DNA of 64,000 nt from positions 806,001-870,000 of the forward strand of contig JADKHI010000001.1 in the NCBI GenBank assembly GCA_016721825.1. The letters are read 5' to 3'. Below the pieces are notes generated by a model, which did not search any database, was not told where the DNA came from, and saw only the letters and a program-made list of their open reading frames with translations. The DNA is from Flavobacteriales bacterium (lineage in GTDB: Bacteria > Bacteroidota > Bacteroidia > Flavobacteriales_F > PHOS-HE28). Shown here piece after piece: positions 18,003 through 27,561 of this stretch. Both the position numbers and the translations under genes were made by a program. Each line of letters begins with the position of its first letter. Positions within the stretch are counted from its first letter, which is position 1.

Positions 18003-19154
18003 TCAGTAGGCCATCGGGTCCTTTCCGAACATGTTCGTCACGGTCTTCACCACGATCTTGAGGTCAAGCCAGAAGGACCAATTCTCCAGGTACCAGATGT
18101 CGAGTTCAATGCGACGCTCCATCATTTCCGGCGTGCGGGTCTCACCGCGGAAGCCGTTCACTTGAGCCCAACCCGTGATACCGGGGCGAACGAAGTGGCG
18201 CACCATGTACTTGTCGATGATATCGCGGAACTGATCGTTCAGGCGCAGCGGGTGCGGACGGGGGCCCACCACGCTCATCTGACCGAGCAGCACGTTGAAG
18301 AACTGTGGCATCTCGTCCAGGTTGCTTTTCCGCAGGAAGGCACCCACCTTGGTAACGCGGGGATCGTTCTTGGTGGCCTGCTTGCTATCGGCCTCCTTGT
18401 TCATGCGCATGCTGCGGAACTTGAAGCAGACGAAGGTCTTGTTGCCTTCACCCAAGCGGGTCTGCTTGAAGAACACGGGGCCCTTCGAGGAAAGCTTGAT
18501 GAGCACGGCCAGGATCGGGAACAGCCATGTGAACACCATGGTGATCACAAGGAAGGAGAATACGATATCGAAGGCACGCTTGACCGCACGGCTGACACGG
18601 GCATCCAAAGGCTCCTTGCGCAACTTGCTCACCGGAACCGCACCGTGGAACTCCAATTGGGAACCAGGCACCACCGGAATGAAGCTGTCCGAACTGGGGA
18701 TCACCCGGAACCGGATCGTATTGCGCTCGCAGAACTCCATCAGCTCCGTGATCTCAGCCTTGCGAGTGCCTGGAAGCGCGCAGTAAACGATGTCGATGCG
18801 GTTCTGCAACGAAAAGGCCTTTACCGATGCGATGTCACCGATGCGGCGCTCGCCCAAAGGACCATCGATCGGCCGCTCACTGAAGACACCGCGGAAACGG
18901 TAGCCGCGCACGGTCTGATCCTCACAGTACTGGAAGATCTCTTCCGCCGCAGGCCCTTCGCCCACGATCACAAGATCCTTCACCGTGGTCAATGGCTCAA
19001 GTGTGAGCACACGGTTCAAGCCTGACTGCATTTGTTGGCGGCTGTTGCGGAGCAACGCGGCCAGCTCTCCGTTCAGATCATTGCCCGAAGCCTTGCGGTC
19101 ACCAAGTAGGCCTTGGAGTCCGTTGCGCTTGCGTGTAGTAGAGATGTTCTCCAT
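18003..19154 (-). CDS. Initiating sugar-phosphate transferase (polyprenyl-phosphate type)
   Basis: A 383-residue enzyme expected to start a repeat unit by moving a sugar phosphate from a UDP-sugar to undecaprenyl phosphate. The C-terminal bacterial sugar transferase domain is complete: KRAFDIVFSFLVI membrane entry helix, FVCFKFRSMR, SNLDEMPQFFNVLLGQMS, VVGPRPHPLR and RPGITGWAQVNGFRGET. Before it is a Rossmann-like domain (LVIVGEGPAAEEIFQYC). The usual four N-terminal membrane helices of WcaJ/WbaP proteins are missing; the first 60 residues are hydrophilic. It has its own promoter and terminator. Confidence 0.88.
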   Translation of the reverse strand: MENISTTRKRNGLQGLLGDRKASGNDLNGELAALLRNSRQQMQSGLNRVLTLEPLTTVKDLVIVGEGPAAEEIFQYCEDQTVRGYRFRGVFSERPIDGPLGERRIGDIASVKAFSLQNRIDIVYCALPGTRKAEITELMEFCERNTIRFRVIPSSDSFIPVVPGSQLEFHGAVPVSKLRKEPLDARVSRAVKRAFDIVFSFLVITMVFTWLFPILAVLIKLSSKGPVFFKQTRLGEGNKTFVCFKFRSMRMNKEADSKQATKNDPRVTKVGAFLRKSNLDEMPQFFNVLLGQMSVVGPRPHPLRLNDQFRDIIDKYMVRHFVRPGITGWAQVNGFRGETRTPEMMERRIELDIWYLENWSFWLDLKIVVKTVTNMFGKDPMAY

Positions 19155-19201
19155 CGATGGGCTTGGTGTGGCTATGGGGCCAGCTTCTGAACGAGTGGGT
19201 C

Positions 19202-19233
19202 AAAAGTATACGGAAGGTCGGCAACTTGTCAAG
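19202..19233 (-). promoter_or_regulatory. Promoter of the initiating sugar transferase
   Basis: On the minus strand TTG (19233-19231), a 21-base spacer and TACTTTTG (19209-19202), 47 bases before the ATG. The gap between the two genes (19155-19443) is AT-richer than its surroundings; apart from this promoter I see no gene, hairpin or repeat in it. Confidence 0.6.
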
Positions 19234-19443
19234 CTCGTCGGATCTTTTTGGCCATTCGTCGAAATCCGAAGCATGCTCAACCTTGAGACCGGGTCATGGC
19301 CGATCCGTCACTAGCGTTCATATTTCTCATCGCATCTACTTGTTTTTCAGCGACATACATCATTCCCTTTCATTCTTGATGAGCTTCCGATCACACTGGA
19401 CCGGTATCACCCTCGTCGAATTATGGCCACATTGTCGCACCCT

Positions 19444-20205
19444 TCATTTCGAAAAAAGCCTTCCGACGGCCTCCTTTGCGAACAGCCAAACAAAAACGCT
19501 ATTGGTCACCAAGTACCTCTTCCAAAGCCGCCCAGGCTCCAACGCTAGGCGGTAAAGCCACTCCAGCGAGAGATCGCGCATCCATTTTGGTGCGCGTGAA
19601 TCGACGCCCGCGTAGAGCAGGAACGCGCCACCGAGTCCCAACATCACGGCGTTCACACGCCCCTTCATGGCCGCCATCCAGCGCTCCTGCTTCGGGCAAC
19701 CCAAGGCGACCATGACAATGTGAGCGCCGCTCGCGTTGATCCGCTCCGCCTCTGCCATCATCTCCGCTTCGGAAAGCGCTCTGAAGGGCGGAGAAACAAC
19801 CCCGGCGAACCGCAGCTGGGGGTGCTCCTTCGCCGCACGAGCGACCATGGCGTCCAGCACCTCCTGCTTGCCTCCGTAGAGGTATACCGAAAGTTGCAGG
19901 CGTTCCGCCTCCACCAGTAGGGCCGGAAGAAGGTCGTTCCCGGCAACGCGCTCCTGTTGGACGCTATGGAAGAGCTTCACGGCCTTCCGTACAGGCATGC
20001 CATCCGCCGTGGCCGCATCAGCTCCGTTCACAATGGCCGCGAAGGATGGATCGTTGTGCGCCTCCACGGTCATGTGCGCGTTCACGCAACACACGTAGCT
20101 CGACCGATGCGCGTGCGCCCACTCGGTGAACACCGCGATGTGCTCCGCGAAGGTGCCGGTGGAGATGTCCACCCCGATCACGCGTTCCCGTGTCAGCAAG
20201 TTCAT
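19444..20205 (-). CDS. WecG/TagA/CpsF family glycosyltransferase (GT26)
   Basis: A 253-residue GT26 enzyme. Landmarks are VCCVNAHMTVEAHNDPSF, NGADAATADGMPVRKA, VYLYGGKQEVLDAM, VALGCPKQERWM (the conserved PKQE motif) and LGLGGAFLLYAG. GT26 enzymes add ManNAc, ManNAcA or glucose residues to a lipid-linked acceptor, often as the second sugar. A ManNAc-type donor would fit with the wecB gene 3 kb away. The gene follows the SDR gene by 13 bases. Confidence 0.88.
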   Translation of the reverse strand: MNLLTRERVIGVDISTGTFAEHIAVFTEWAHAHRSSYVCCVNAHMTVEAHNDPSFAAIVNGADAATADGMPVRKAVKLFHSVQQERVAGNDLLPALLVEAERLQLSVYLYGGKQEVLDAMVARAAKEHPQLRFAGVVSPPFRALSEAEMMAEAERINASGAHIVMVALGCPKQERWMAAMKGRVNAVMLGLGGAFLLYAGVDSRAPKWMRDLSLEWLYRLALEPGRLWKRYLVTNSVFVWLFAKEAVGRLFSK

Positions 20206-20218
20206 TGTTCCGGAAGCG

Positions 20219-21235
20219 CTACTTGGCGGCTTTCTGCCGCACGTCCTTCAGTGTGTGTGCCTGGATCCGCTCGCTGCCGTTATCATACCAACGCACCATC
20301 TCCTTCACCCCAGCTTCCACGCTGTAGGGCGCTTCACCAAAGGCCTGGATGGTGGCGTCCATCGGCGTGATGTAGTCGCTTGTCATGCTACGGAAGCGGC
20401 CCGTGGTGATCGGGAACGGGATCCGTACCGCTTTCAAGATGTCGCCCCCGAAGGCGACCGTCCGGATCAACCACGTAGGAATGAAGCGGACCGGATGATG
20501 CACCAGCTCACGTGAAATGGCATCCGCCCAGGTCTTCAGATCGAAGGGGCGGTCGCCCACATAGAAGACGCGGTCATTCACGTTCTCCCGTGGGGCGTTG
20601 AGTATCCGATCGATCTGCCACACCACATTGCCAACGTAGCCGTAGGAGCGGATCACCTGTTGTTTGGAGGGATGGAAGTAGAGCCCCTTGCGCATTACCT
20701 TGAACATCACATCCCGATAGCGTAGGCTCCAGGGGCCCCAGATGGTGGTCGGACGGATGATCGTCCATGCGCAAGTAAGGCCTGCCTCTCGGGTAGCCAT
20801 CTCCGTCAAGCGTTTCGTTTCCCCATAAAGCGTGAACGGCTTGAAGTCGAGGTCGTGCTTGGGCTGGTAACCGGCCTCGCAAACGAACTGCGTACTGGTC
20901 ACAATGATGCGCTCAATCGTTGGGGTGGTCTTCACCACTTGCAACAGGCGACGTGTACCCTCGTGGTTCTGGATGTAGGCATTGATGTCGTGTGGCTCAT
21001 CGGTATCCGCCCGGGCGGCCAAGTGCACCACATGTGTGGGCTTGAATTCCTCGAAGTGCCGCCGGACGGTCGGCTGATCCATGATGTCACACTCCCGCCA
21101 GGTGGGCTTCTGGGCCGTATCCAGCGGTGGGTTCCAATCGAGGTTCAGGAGCGTAACGCCCTTACGGGAGTAGAACTCCACAAGGTTGGTACCGATGAAA
21201 CCGGACCCGCCGGTTATGAGCAGTCGCATGGTCAT
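20219..21235 (-). CDS. NAD-dependent epimerase/dehydratase (extended SDR)
   Basis: A 338-residue extended short-chain dehydrogenase acting on a nucleotide sugar. It has the N-terminal dinucleotide motif GGSGFIG, a structural HLAARADTDEP segment, the catalytic serine/threonine region VTSTQFV, and YGETK as the Tyr-x3-Lys motif. The reaction (4-epimerisation, 4,6-dehydration or reduction) cannot be assigned. Its ATG at 21235 overlaps the upstream glycosyltransferase stop by four bases; a second ATG at 21229 is also possible. Confidence 0.85.
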   Translation of the reverse strand: MTMRLLITGGSGFIGTNLVEFYSRKGVTLLNLDWNPPLDTAQKPTWRECDIMDQPTVRRHFEEFKPTHVVHLAARADTDEPHDINAYIQNHEGTRRLLQVVKTTPTIERIIVTSTQFVCEAGYQPKHDLDFKPFTLYGETKRLTEMATREAGLTCAWTIIRPTTIWGPWSLRYRDVMFKVMRKGLYFHPSKQQVIRSYGYVGNVVWQIDRILNAPRENVNDRVFYVGDRPFDLKTWADAISRELVHHPVRFIPTWLIRTVAFGGDILKAVRIPFPITTGRFRSMTSDYITPMDATIQAFGEAPYSVEAGVKEMVRWYDNGSERIQAHTLKDVRQKAAK

Positions 21236-22362
21236 TGCTGATCGGGGGGCGTCACGAGGGAAAGGGCATCTTCCATGTTGCGGTGGAAGCGTTCCAACGT
21301 AAAACGCTGCTCAAAGATGCGTCGGCCTTCACGGCCCATGCGTTGGCGCAGTTCCGGATCAGCGACAAGCAATGCCAATCGGTCGGCAACAGCGCTGGGA
21401 TCCCGGGGTTCCACCAGGTATCCGTTCACCCCGTCCTCTACAACGGAAGGGATACCGCGCCAACGTGTGCTGACAACCGGTTTCGCGAACTGCATGGCCT
21501 CGACCAGCACGAGGCCGAAGCTCTCCGCCTCAAAGTAGCTCGGGAAGCAGAATATGTCGCAGCCAGCGAAACACGCGAATTTCTCCAGATCGCGCTTAAC
21601 GCCTAGGAAGGTGACCTTATCCGACAGGCCGTGGTCGGCAACGAAGCTCCGGCAGGAAGCCTCGAACGCTCCATCCCCCCATTTTCCCATCAATTGAAGG
21701 CGCAGATCCAGGCCGCGATCATTCAACAGCTTGAAGGCCTCCAGCAGCACTTGCACCCCTTTACTGGGGATCAACACGCCAGTGAACAGGATGTTGAGCG
21801 GCTGGCCAACGGCGGCGGTACGCTCCGGAACACGGCCTCGCATGTCAGGCACACCGTTCGGCACCACCACATCTTGCAAAGCGCCCAGGGCCTTCCCATC
21901 TTCGGGGTTCTGAGGCGCTGTGCGGATGGCGAGCGTCGGCTTCCGATAGGCCAGTTTGAACAGGGGCCTGAACAATGCAGGCAGGCTTGGGGCGAAGCCG
22001 GATACACCACCCGCATGGAAATGGAACACAGTGGACCGAAAGATCCAACGTGTGCTGCACAGGAAGACGATGTCGCGCAGCACGGGCACCATGTTCGGGC
22101 CGCTGGGTGGATAGTAGAGCACCGGTGTACCGTACTTGAAACGGGCGATCCAAACACGCAGGATGGTGGTGAACAGCACCCAGACCTTCCGCAAGGCGAA
22201 CTTGCCCACGCTCTCCATGTCGTCTGAAAAGGCCAGACGGACGTGGAACAGGCGGATGCGCTCGTAACGACCGTTGAGAAGCTCCTGGATCATGACCGCC
22301 TGACCACCGAACGGCGGAGGGGTCTGTCCAACGACGAGAACGTGCAGGGGGGCTTTCTCCAT
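21232..22362 (-). CDS. Glycosyltransferase family 4-like protein
   Basis: A 376-residue GT-B enzyme. The N-terminal acceptor domain opens HVLVVGQTPPPFGGQAVMI, and the C-terminal donor domain has LFTGVLIPSKGVQVLLEA, FCFPSYFEAESFGLVLVEAM (the EX7E region) and the usual GIPSVVEDGVNGYLVEP. This is a retaining transferase for surface polysaccharide; the sugar is not predictable. A near-match -7 element on the minus strand (TATTTTCG, 22384-22377) lies 14 bases before the ATG. The 189-base gap to the divergent beta-helix gene holds nothing else I can identify. Confidence 0.87.
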   Translation of the reverse strand: MEKAPLHVLVVGQTPPPFGGQAVMIQELLNGRYERIRLFHVRLAFSDDMESVGKFALRKVWVLFTTILRVWIARFKYGTPVLYYPPSGPNMVPVLRDIVFLCSTRWIFRSTVFHFHAGGVSGFAPSLPALFRPLFKLAYRKPTLAIRTAPQNPEDGKALGALQDVVVPNGVPDMRGRVPERTAAVGQPLNILFTGVLIPSKGVQVLLEAFKLLNDRGLDLRLQLMGKWGDGAFEASCRSFVADHGLSDKVTFLGVKRDLEKFACFAGCDIFCFPSYFEAESFGLVLVEAMQFAKPVVSTRWRGIPSVVEDGVNGYLVEPRDPSAVADRLALLVADPELRQRMGREGRRIFEQRFTLERFHRNMEDALSLVTPPDQQ

Positions 22363-22551
22363 GAGCTAGGGCGCCGCGAAAATACCGGCAGTTGCCCCCT
22401 CCCCTTCAACCTGTATCGGTCCGCATCAACAGTAGCGCGTGGATGGGTCGTCCCAAGCTCGTCGCAGGTTCATCGGGCCTCAGGCGGCACTGGTCGAATA
22501 TTCTGAACCGCAGCCTCCCGGATGGGGTTGAACCGACCAGAATCAGCAACC

Positions 22552-25302
22552 ATGCGAAACCTCAACCCGATCCGTCGGACCGTCCAACGCCTCCTGCTAA
22601 GCCTTTGGTCGGGATGCGTTGTGCTGGCCGCACAGGCCACCACCTATTATGTGGCCGAGACCGGCAACGATGCGAACAGCGGCACCACCCAGGCACAGGC
22701 GTGGCGCACGGTCGATCGTGTGAACCAGATCGCCTATACCATGCAGCCCGGTGACCAGGTGCTCTTCAAAAAAGGAGGCATCTATCGCGGCACCCTCATC
22801 ATCGGCTCCTCCGGCACCACCAGCTCGCCGATCACCGTGGGCGCCTACGGTAGCGGTGCGGCCCCCGTCCTTGCGGGAAGTACTGCGCTTACCGGATGGA
22901 CGGTCCATAGCGGCAACATCTGGAAGGTACCCGTGACCACACCCGTGAAGTACCTCTTCAGCGGCGGCCAGCTCATGACCCTGGCACGTTTTCCGAACAC
23001 GGGCTGGTTGCGAAACGACAACGGCTCCAGCACGGAGATCAATGATGCCGGCCTCACCCAGGCCGCAGGCTACTGGAACGGTGCGGAAGTGGTGGTGCGC
23101 AGTTCCAACTGGAGTTACGATGTCGCCCCTGTGACCGGCCATACCGCTAGCCGCCTTCAGTTCAACAACATCTGGTTCGACCTCGACACCAACCACTGGG
23201 GCTACTTGCTCCGCAACAAGCTCAGCGAGCTCGACGCACAGAACGAATGGTTCTACGCTGCTGCTGCTGGGCTGCTCTACTTCCGTGCACCAAACAATGC
23301 GGACCCGAACACCCTTCTCGTAGAAGCCAGCACGGTGGACCGTGGCGTCTGGGTTCAGCTGAACCGCCACGATGTAGTGGTCGATGGACTCACCTTCCAC
23401 CACCAACATGAGCGCGGCGTGTTCATCGATGGCGCTCACCATGTCACGGTACGCAACTGCACCTTCGAAGACCTCGCCCAGTCCATGTACAGCTACGGAC
23501 ATGATGATGTTTTCCAGAACAACATCGTGCGCCGCACCTTCAAGACCGGCCTCTATGTGATCGACAACAACACCGTGATCAGTGGCAACTTGTTCCAGGA
23601 TGTGGCCATGGAACCAGGTCTGGGCGAATCGAACTGGGGCTACATGGGCGTCCGTGTGAGCGGCAACAACAACATTGTCCGTGAGAACCGCTTGGAAACG
23701 ATCGGCTACATCGGCATCAGCGTGGAGAGCAACACCCTGGTGGAGCGCAACTTCGTACAGCACGCCTTGGCCCTGCTCAACGATGGCTGCGGTATCGGCA
23801 TGGACAACTCCAACGGGATGATCATCCAGGACAACATCATCGTGGATATCACTGGCAACCTGGAGAGCGGCGCGCCGAACAGCGGTGTGTACTGGCCCAT
23901 CGCCTTCGGCATCTACTTCGGCAACCTGTCCGTGCAGAACACCATCATCCGCAGGAACACCATCGCCAACTGTTCAGGCGGTGGCATGCACGTGGACCAC
24001 ACCATGCTCTCGCAAGGAAACCAGATCGTCGACAACCTGCTCTTCAACAACGCGAAGCAGATCAGCCTGAGCGACTTCTCGAACTTCACAGGACCCGGTG
24101 CTGTGGCGCCTTTCTCCATGCCTAGTTACAACCAGACGATCAGCGGCAACGTTTTCCATAGCATCACCTCGGACCAGCTCTGCATGCACCAACTCCAGGT
24201 GTGGACACCGGGCTGGTGCGACTTCGGGACCTTCAGCAACAACCGCTTCATCAATCCCTACAACGACCAGAGCATCTACATCGAGGACCTGAACCAGTAC
24301 CAGTGGCGCCGCTTCACCCTTGCCCGCTGGCAGGCTGAACAAGCTGAGGAGACCGGTTCCACACCAAGTCCTGTGCACTATGACCCCTACGCGGTGACCA
24401 ACGTGATCGGCGCCAACCTCGTGGCCAACGGCACGTTCGACAACAACGTGACCGGCTGGAGCGGCTGGCCGAACAACGCGCAGGTCACCCAGGACTACAC
24501 CTTCCTTGACAATGGCGCACTGAAAGCCAACCTGCCCAATGCCAATGTGTACCCGAGCTTCAGCCTGCGTAACCCGGACCCCTTCGCCATGCAAAGCGGC
24601 CAGTGGTACCGCATGCAGTTCAGCATCCAGAGCAACGCGCACGGCGAAGTGGAATGCGGTGTGAAGGGCAGCACGCAGATGACAGGGCCGCAGATGATCC
24701 ACAAGCGGAACATCCCTTTCGACGGAACACGCCGCGATGTGAACCTCTTCTTCCAGAGCGCATTGAGCGATCAAAGCCTGGTGCAGTTCACCAACAGCTA
24801 CACCGAGCCGATGTACTGGCTTGACAATGTGCGCCTGGAGCGGGTGGCAGTGCAACCCATCGATCCGTTGGAACAGAACAAGCTGCTCTACAACGACCAG
24901 CTCACCGCACAAACCTTCGCCATCACCGGCTGCTGGCGCGATGCACAGGGCACCCTCCACAGTGGCTCCATCACGCTCGCTCCCTTCAGCGGCATCTCAC
25001 TGATGAAAGAGGACGACATCCTCTGCGGCCTTTCCACCGGAGTGGATGAGAACAACGATCAGTCCTCACGCCCGGCCATCTACCCGAACCCGGTGCACGC
25101 CGGCGGCGAGGTGTTCTTCGCAAAACCTGCGGATGGCGGCCGACTGGACATCTTCGACGGCCAGGGACGCTTGCAGCGTAGCGAAGTGATGAGCAACGGA
25201 CAGCGCTCCATCACACTTGATGCAGGGCTGGCCACCGGCGTTTACACGTTGGTCGCACAGGGCACCACCTCCACCTGGCATAGCCGCCTTGTGGTGGAAT
25301 GA
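22552..25302 (+). CDS. T9SS-exported right-handed beta-helix protein
   Basis: A 916-residue secreted protein. A signal peptide (about 1-36, LLLSLWSGCVVLAAQA) is followed by the DUF1565-like opening TYYVAETGNDANSGTTQAQA, then a long right-handed parallel beta-helix with N-rich turns (HHVTVRNCTFEDL, NTVISGNLFQDV, NNNIVRENRLETIG). A carbohydrate-binding-like domain follows (NLVANGTFDNNVTGW), and the end is a type A T9SS sorting domain (YPNPVHAGGEVFF to SRLVVE). Such folds include polysaccharide lyases and glycosidases, but I see no clear catalytic set. It is the only rightward gene in the exopolysaccharide locus. Confidence 0.85.
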   Translation: MRNLNPIRRTVQRLLLSLWSGCVVLAAQATTYYVAETGNDANSGTTQAQAWRTVDRVNQIAYTMQPGDQVLFKKGGIYRGTLIIGSSGTTSSPITVGAYGSGAAPVLAGSTALTGWTVHSGNIWKVPVTTPVKYLFSGGQLMTLARFPNTGWLRNDNGSSTEINDAGLTQAAGYWNGAEVVVRSSNWSYDVAPVTGHTASRLQFNNIWFDLDTNHWGYLLRNKLSELDAQNEWFYAAAAGLLYFRAPNNADPNTLLVEASTVDRGVWVQLNRHDVVVDGLTFHHQHERGVFIDGAHHVTVRNCTFEDLAQSMYSYGHDDVFQNNIVRRTFKTGLYVIDNNTVISGNLFQDVAMEPGLGESNWGYMGVRVSGNNNIVRENRLETIGYIGISVESNTLVERNFVQHALALLNDGCGIGMDNSNGMIIQDNIIVDITGNLESGAPNSGVYWPIAFGIYFGNLSVQNTIIRRNTIANCSGGGMHVDHTMLSQGNQIVDNLLFNNAKQISLSDFSNFTGPGAVAPFSMPSYNQTISGNVFHSITSDQLCMHQLQVWTPGWCDFGTFSNNRFINPYNDQSIYIEDLNQYQWRRFTLARWQAEQAEETGSTPSPVHYDPYAVTNVIGANLVANGTFDNNVTGWSGWPNNAQVTQDYTFLDNGALKANLPNANVYPSFSLRNPDPFAMQSGQWYRMQFSIQSNAHGEVECGVKGSTQMTGPQMIHKRNIPFDGTRRDVNLFFQSALSDQSLVQFTNSYTEPMYWLDNVRLERVAVQPIDPLEQNKLLYNDQLTAQTFAITGCWRDAQGTLHSGSITLAPFSGISLMKEDDILCGLSTGVDENNDQSSRPAIYPNPVHAGGEVFFAKPADGGRLDIFDGQGRLQRSEVMSNGQRSITLDAGLATGVYTLVAQGTTSTWHSRLVVE

Positions 25303-25324
25303 GAAGAACAACATCCGAACAGAA

Positions 25325-25350
25325 CGAAGGGCCCGATCAAGGGCCCTTCG
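25325..25350. terminator. Bidirectional terminator hairpin
   Basis: CGAAGGGCCC (25325-25334), a six-base loop and GGGCCCTTCG (25341-25350) form a perfect stem between the convergent beta-helix and GT2 genes. T-tracts are weak on both sides. Confidence 0.6.
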
Positions 25351-25372
25351 ACGTTCGTGATAGTTGAAGTGA

Positions 25373-26230
25373 TCAAGCCTTCGAGGCCGCCTGCCGATCG
25401 GAAGCAAGGTGCTCGTTGAACCAGAGCTTCAGGTGTTGGGGCACGTAGAGGGCCACACGCACGCCCATGCTCAAGTACTGGCCCAGCAGGCCCATGCCCA
25501 CGGAGCGGCTCAAGCGACGCGTTTCCTTCAGCGCCTTGCCGAACGGAATGGCGAAACTGGCCCCGCCAGCGCTGTGGTGCGATAGCGCTTCCGGGATGTA
25601 GTGGAACTGTCCTGGATCCTCCAGGTAAGCCCGCACGGTCCATTGATGGTCGCCACTGACCCGGAACTCAGGGTCGAACGGGCGGCCCTTGTAGAAGGAC
25701 CGGCGGACGAAGAAGGTAGGGTGGTTCAGTACCATCTCCCAGTACTTCAGCAGGAAGCCCGAACGTTTGGCGTGCTTCACGCGCATCTGTCCGTTGGGGT
25801 AGTGGATCCACATATCGCCATGCACGATGTTCACGGTGTCCGGTCGGCTTCTCGCCTCACGCACCATCCGTTCGATCGTGTCCGGCTCATACCAGTCGTC
25901 AGCATTGATCATGGCCACCCATTCCCCCGTGCATAGGGCGATGCCCTTGTTCATGGCATCGTAAATGCCGCGGTCCTTCGCGCTCATCCACAGATCCAGC
26001 TGGTCCGCGTTACGCTTGATCACATCCAGTGTTCCATCCGTGGAAGCACCATCAACGATGATGTACTCGATGTTGGCGTAGGTCTGCCCTTTTACGCTTC
26101 GGATGGTCCGCTCCAATGTGTCGGCGGCGTTCCAAACAACCGTCAGCACACTGACCAATGGCTTGTCCGCTGTTCCGCTGCGCGTGTTGCCGAGGGTCCT
26201 TCGGCCACCTTGCTGGATCGTTTCGCTCAT
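25373..26230 (-). CDS. Glycosyltransferase family 2
   Basis: A 285-residue GT-A enzyme. SVLTVVWNAADTLERTIRSV opens the fold; YIIVDGASTDGTLDVI, the DXD-like MINADDWYEPDTI, and the later VSGDHQWTVRAYLE are typical. An amphipathic C-terminal stretch may touch the membrane. The first about 22 residues are a hydrophilic extension. It overlaps the polymerase gene by four bases and is the last gene of the leftward run before the opposing beta-helix gene. Confidence 0.9.
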   Translation of the reverse strand: MSETIQQGGRRTLGNTRSGTADKPLVSVLTVVWNAADTLERTIRSVKGQTYANIEYIIVDGASTDGTLDVIKRNADQLDLWMSAKDRGIYDAMNKGIALCTGEWVAMINADDWYEPDTIERMVREARSRPDTVNIVHGDMWIHYPNGQMRVKHAKRSGFLLKYWEMVLNHPTFFVRRSFYKGRPFDPEFRVSGDHQWTVRAYLEDPGQFHYIPEALSHHSAGGASFAIPFGKALKETRRLSRSVGMGLLGQYLSMGVRVALYVPQHLKLWFNEHLASDRQAASKA

Positions 26231-27552
26231 GCTAATGGAAGGCCTTTCATGTCCAGCCGCTGGCGGGTGATGTACTGCTGTTTGACGCAGAAGACCGCGA
26301 AGATGCTGAACAGGATCGGGTTACCGATGTCCATGCCATAGCAGAAGATGTCGATCTGCCAGATGAACATCAAGTACACCATGGCGGCGTACATCGGTGC
26401 ATCCTGCGAACCGTCCATGTACTCACGCCGGAAATGACGGTGACCGCGGTAGGTGAGCACGTACAGCAGCAACAGCACAAGGAGACCTTGGTCCACAAGG
26501 ACCTCCAGAAAAGTGCTGTGCATATGGATGAGGTGCGGATCCCCATCCCAGAGCTTCGCCATGTAGTCGAGCATGCCGATGTGCGCTTGACCCATATAAC
26601 CGTTGCCGAAGAGGAGTCCGCGGCGGTCACTGAGGAACCAATCCCAGACCCCTTCCCAGATGTACGTGCGTCCATTGAAGGTGGTCACATCTTCCTTGCT
26701 CACACGGTCCAGCATGGCTTGGAAGAATGGCAGCGTGAGGACCTCGTAAACCAGCAACGAGAACGACATCAGCAACGGCATGGTGAATACCGATATGCTG
26801 AACAGGCCCTTGACCGCCTTGATCGCCCGCGTGAGGAAGAGGACCATGAGCGCAAAGAAGATCATGATGGACAAGCGCGAATTGATGTTCGCCATCATCG
26901 CCAAGCACACCATGAACGCAACGTACATCGCCACCGTGGTGATGGGCTTGTTCCGGAAGTCGCTCATGTAGAAGATGAGCATGAGGTTGATAATGGCGAG
27001 GAGGTGGGCCCCATCGTAGATCCCCATCATGAAGGGCAGGCTCAGGCGACCCGCGAAGCCGTGCACGAGGTTATGCATGCCCGCGGCGAAACCGAGCAGA
27101 TTGATGAGCATCAACAGTCCCAAGCTCTTCAACAGAAGCGTGGTATAGTTGAACTCGGAATTGCCGCGATTGTAGATCTGAACCACCACGGCCGCGTTGA
27201 AGGGAATGAGCATCGCGAGGCTTTGGCTCGCGGTGTTCACCGGATTCAAGCCCATATAACCGTTGCGCAACGCGATCCAATACCCGGCCGCCGTGGCGCT
27301 CAGGAAAAGCATGGCAAGGGCGTAGTTGCTGTTCACCATGCGCACCACGCGACCACGGTACATCATGTCGATGGCGTAGAACAGGAGGATGGCCAGGAAA
27401 GGCGCGACACCGAAGATGACCCCCACGGAGAAGTTCACCTTGAACGACAGGTAGCTCCCGATGCCATAGCACGGAAAGCCCACCAGAAAGAGGAAATTAA
27501 TGAGCGAGTGCTTCTTCAGGGTCACGGTGATCCGGGTCCGGTCGCCTCGCAA
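26227..27552 (-). CDS. Putative O-antigen/exopolysaccharide polymerase (Wzy-like)
   Basis: A 441-residue polytopic membrane protein with about ten to twelve helices and a large loop between helices in the second half (GRTYIWEGVWDWFLSDRRG to HMHSTFLEVLVDQG). The motif with a His in HSTFLEVLVDQGLL is common in O-antigen ligase/polymerase proteins. In a locus with Wzx, Wzc and Wza it is the best and only Wzy candidate. Sequence conservation in Wzy proteins is low, so the call rests on topology, loop motif and context. Confidence 0.72.
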   Translation of the reverse strand: MRGDRTRITVTLKKHSLINFLFLVGFPCYGIGSYLSFKVNFSVGVIFGVAPFLAILLFYAIDMMYRGRVVRMVNSNYALAMLFLSATAAGYWIALRNGYMGLNPVNTASQSLAMLIPFNAAVVVQIYNRGNSEFNYTTLLLKSLGLLMLINLLGFAAGMHNLVHGFAGRLSLPFMMGIYDGAHLLAIINLMLIFYMSDFRNKPITTVAMYVAFMVCLAMMANINSRLSIMIFFALMVLFLTRAIKAVKGLFSISVFTMPLLMSFSLLVYEVLTLPFFQAMLDRVSKEDVTTFNGRTYIWEGVWDWFLSDRRGLLFGNGYMGQAHIGMLDYMAKLWDGDPHLIHMHSTFLEVLVDQGLLVLLLLYVLTYRGHRHFRREYMDGSQDAPMYAAMVYLMFIWQIDIFCYGMDIGNPILFSIFAVFCVKQQYITRQRLDMKGLPLA

Positions 27553-27561
27553 AGATGGTGC

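Noticed and set aside
19155..19443. Possible hidden gene or small RNA in the AT-richer gap before the initiating sugar transferase
   Set aside because: No frame has a convincing start or composition, and there is no hairpin followed by a T-run; only a promoter is supported.
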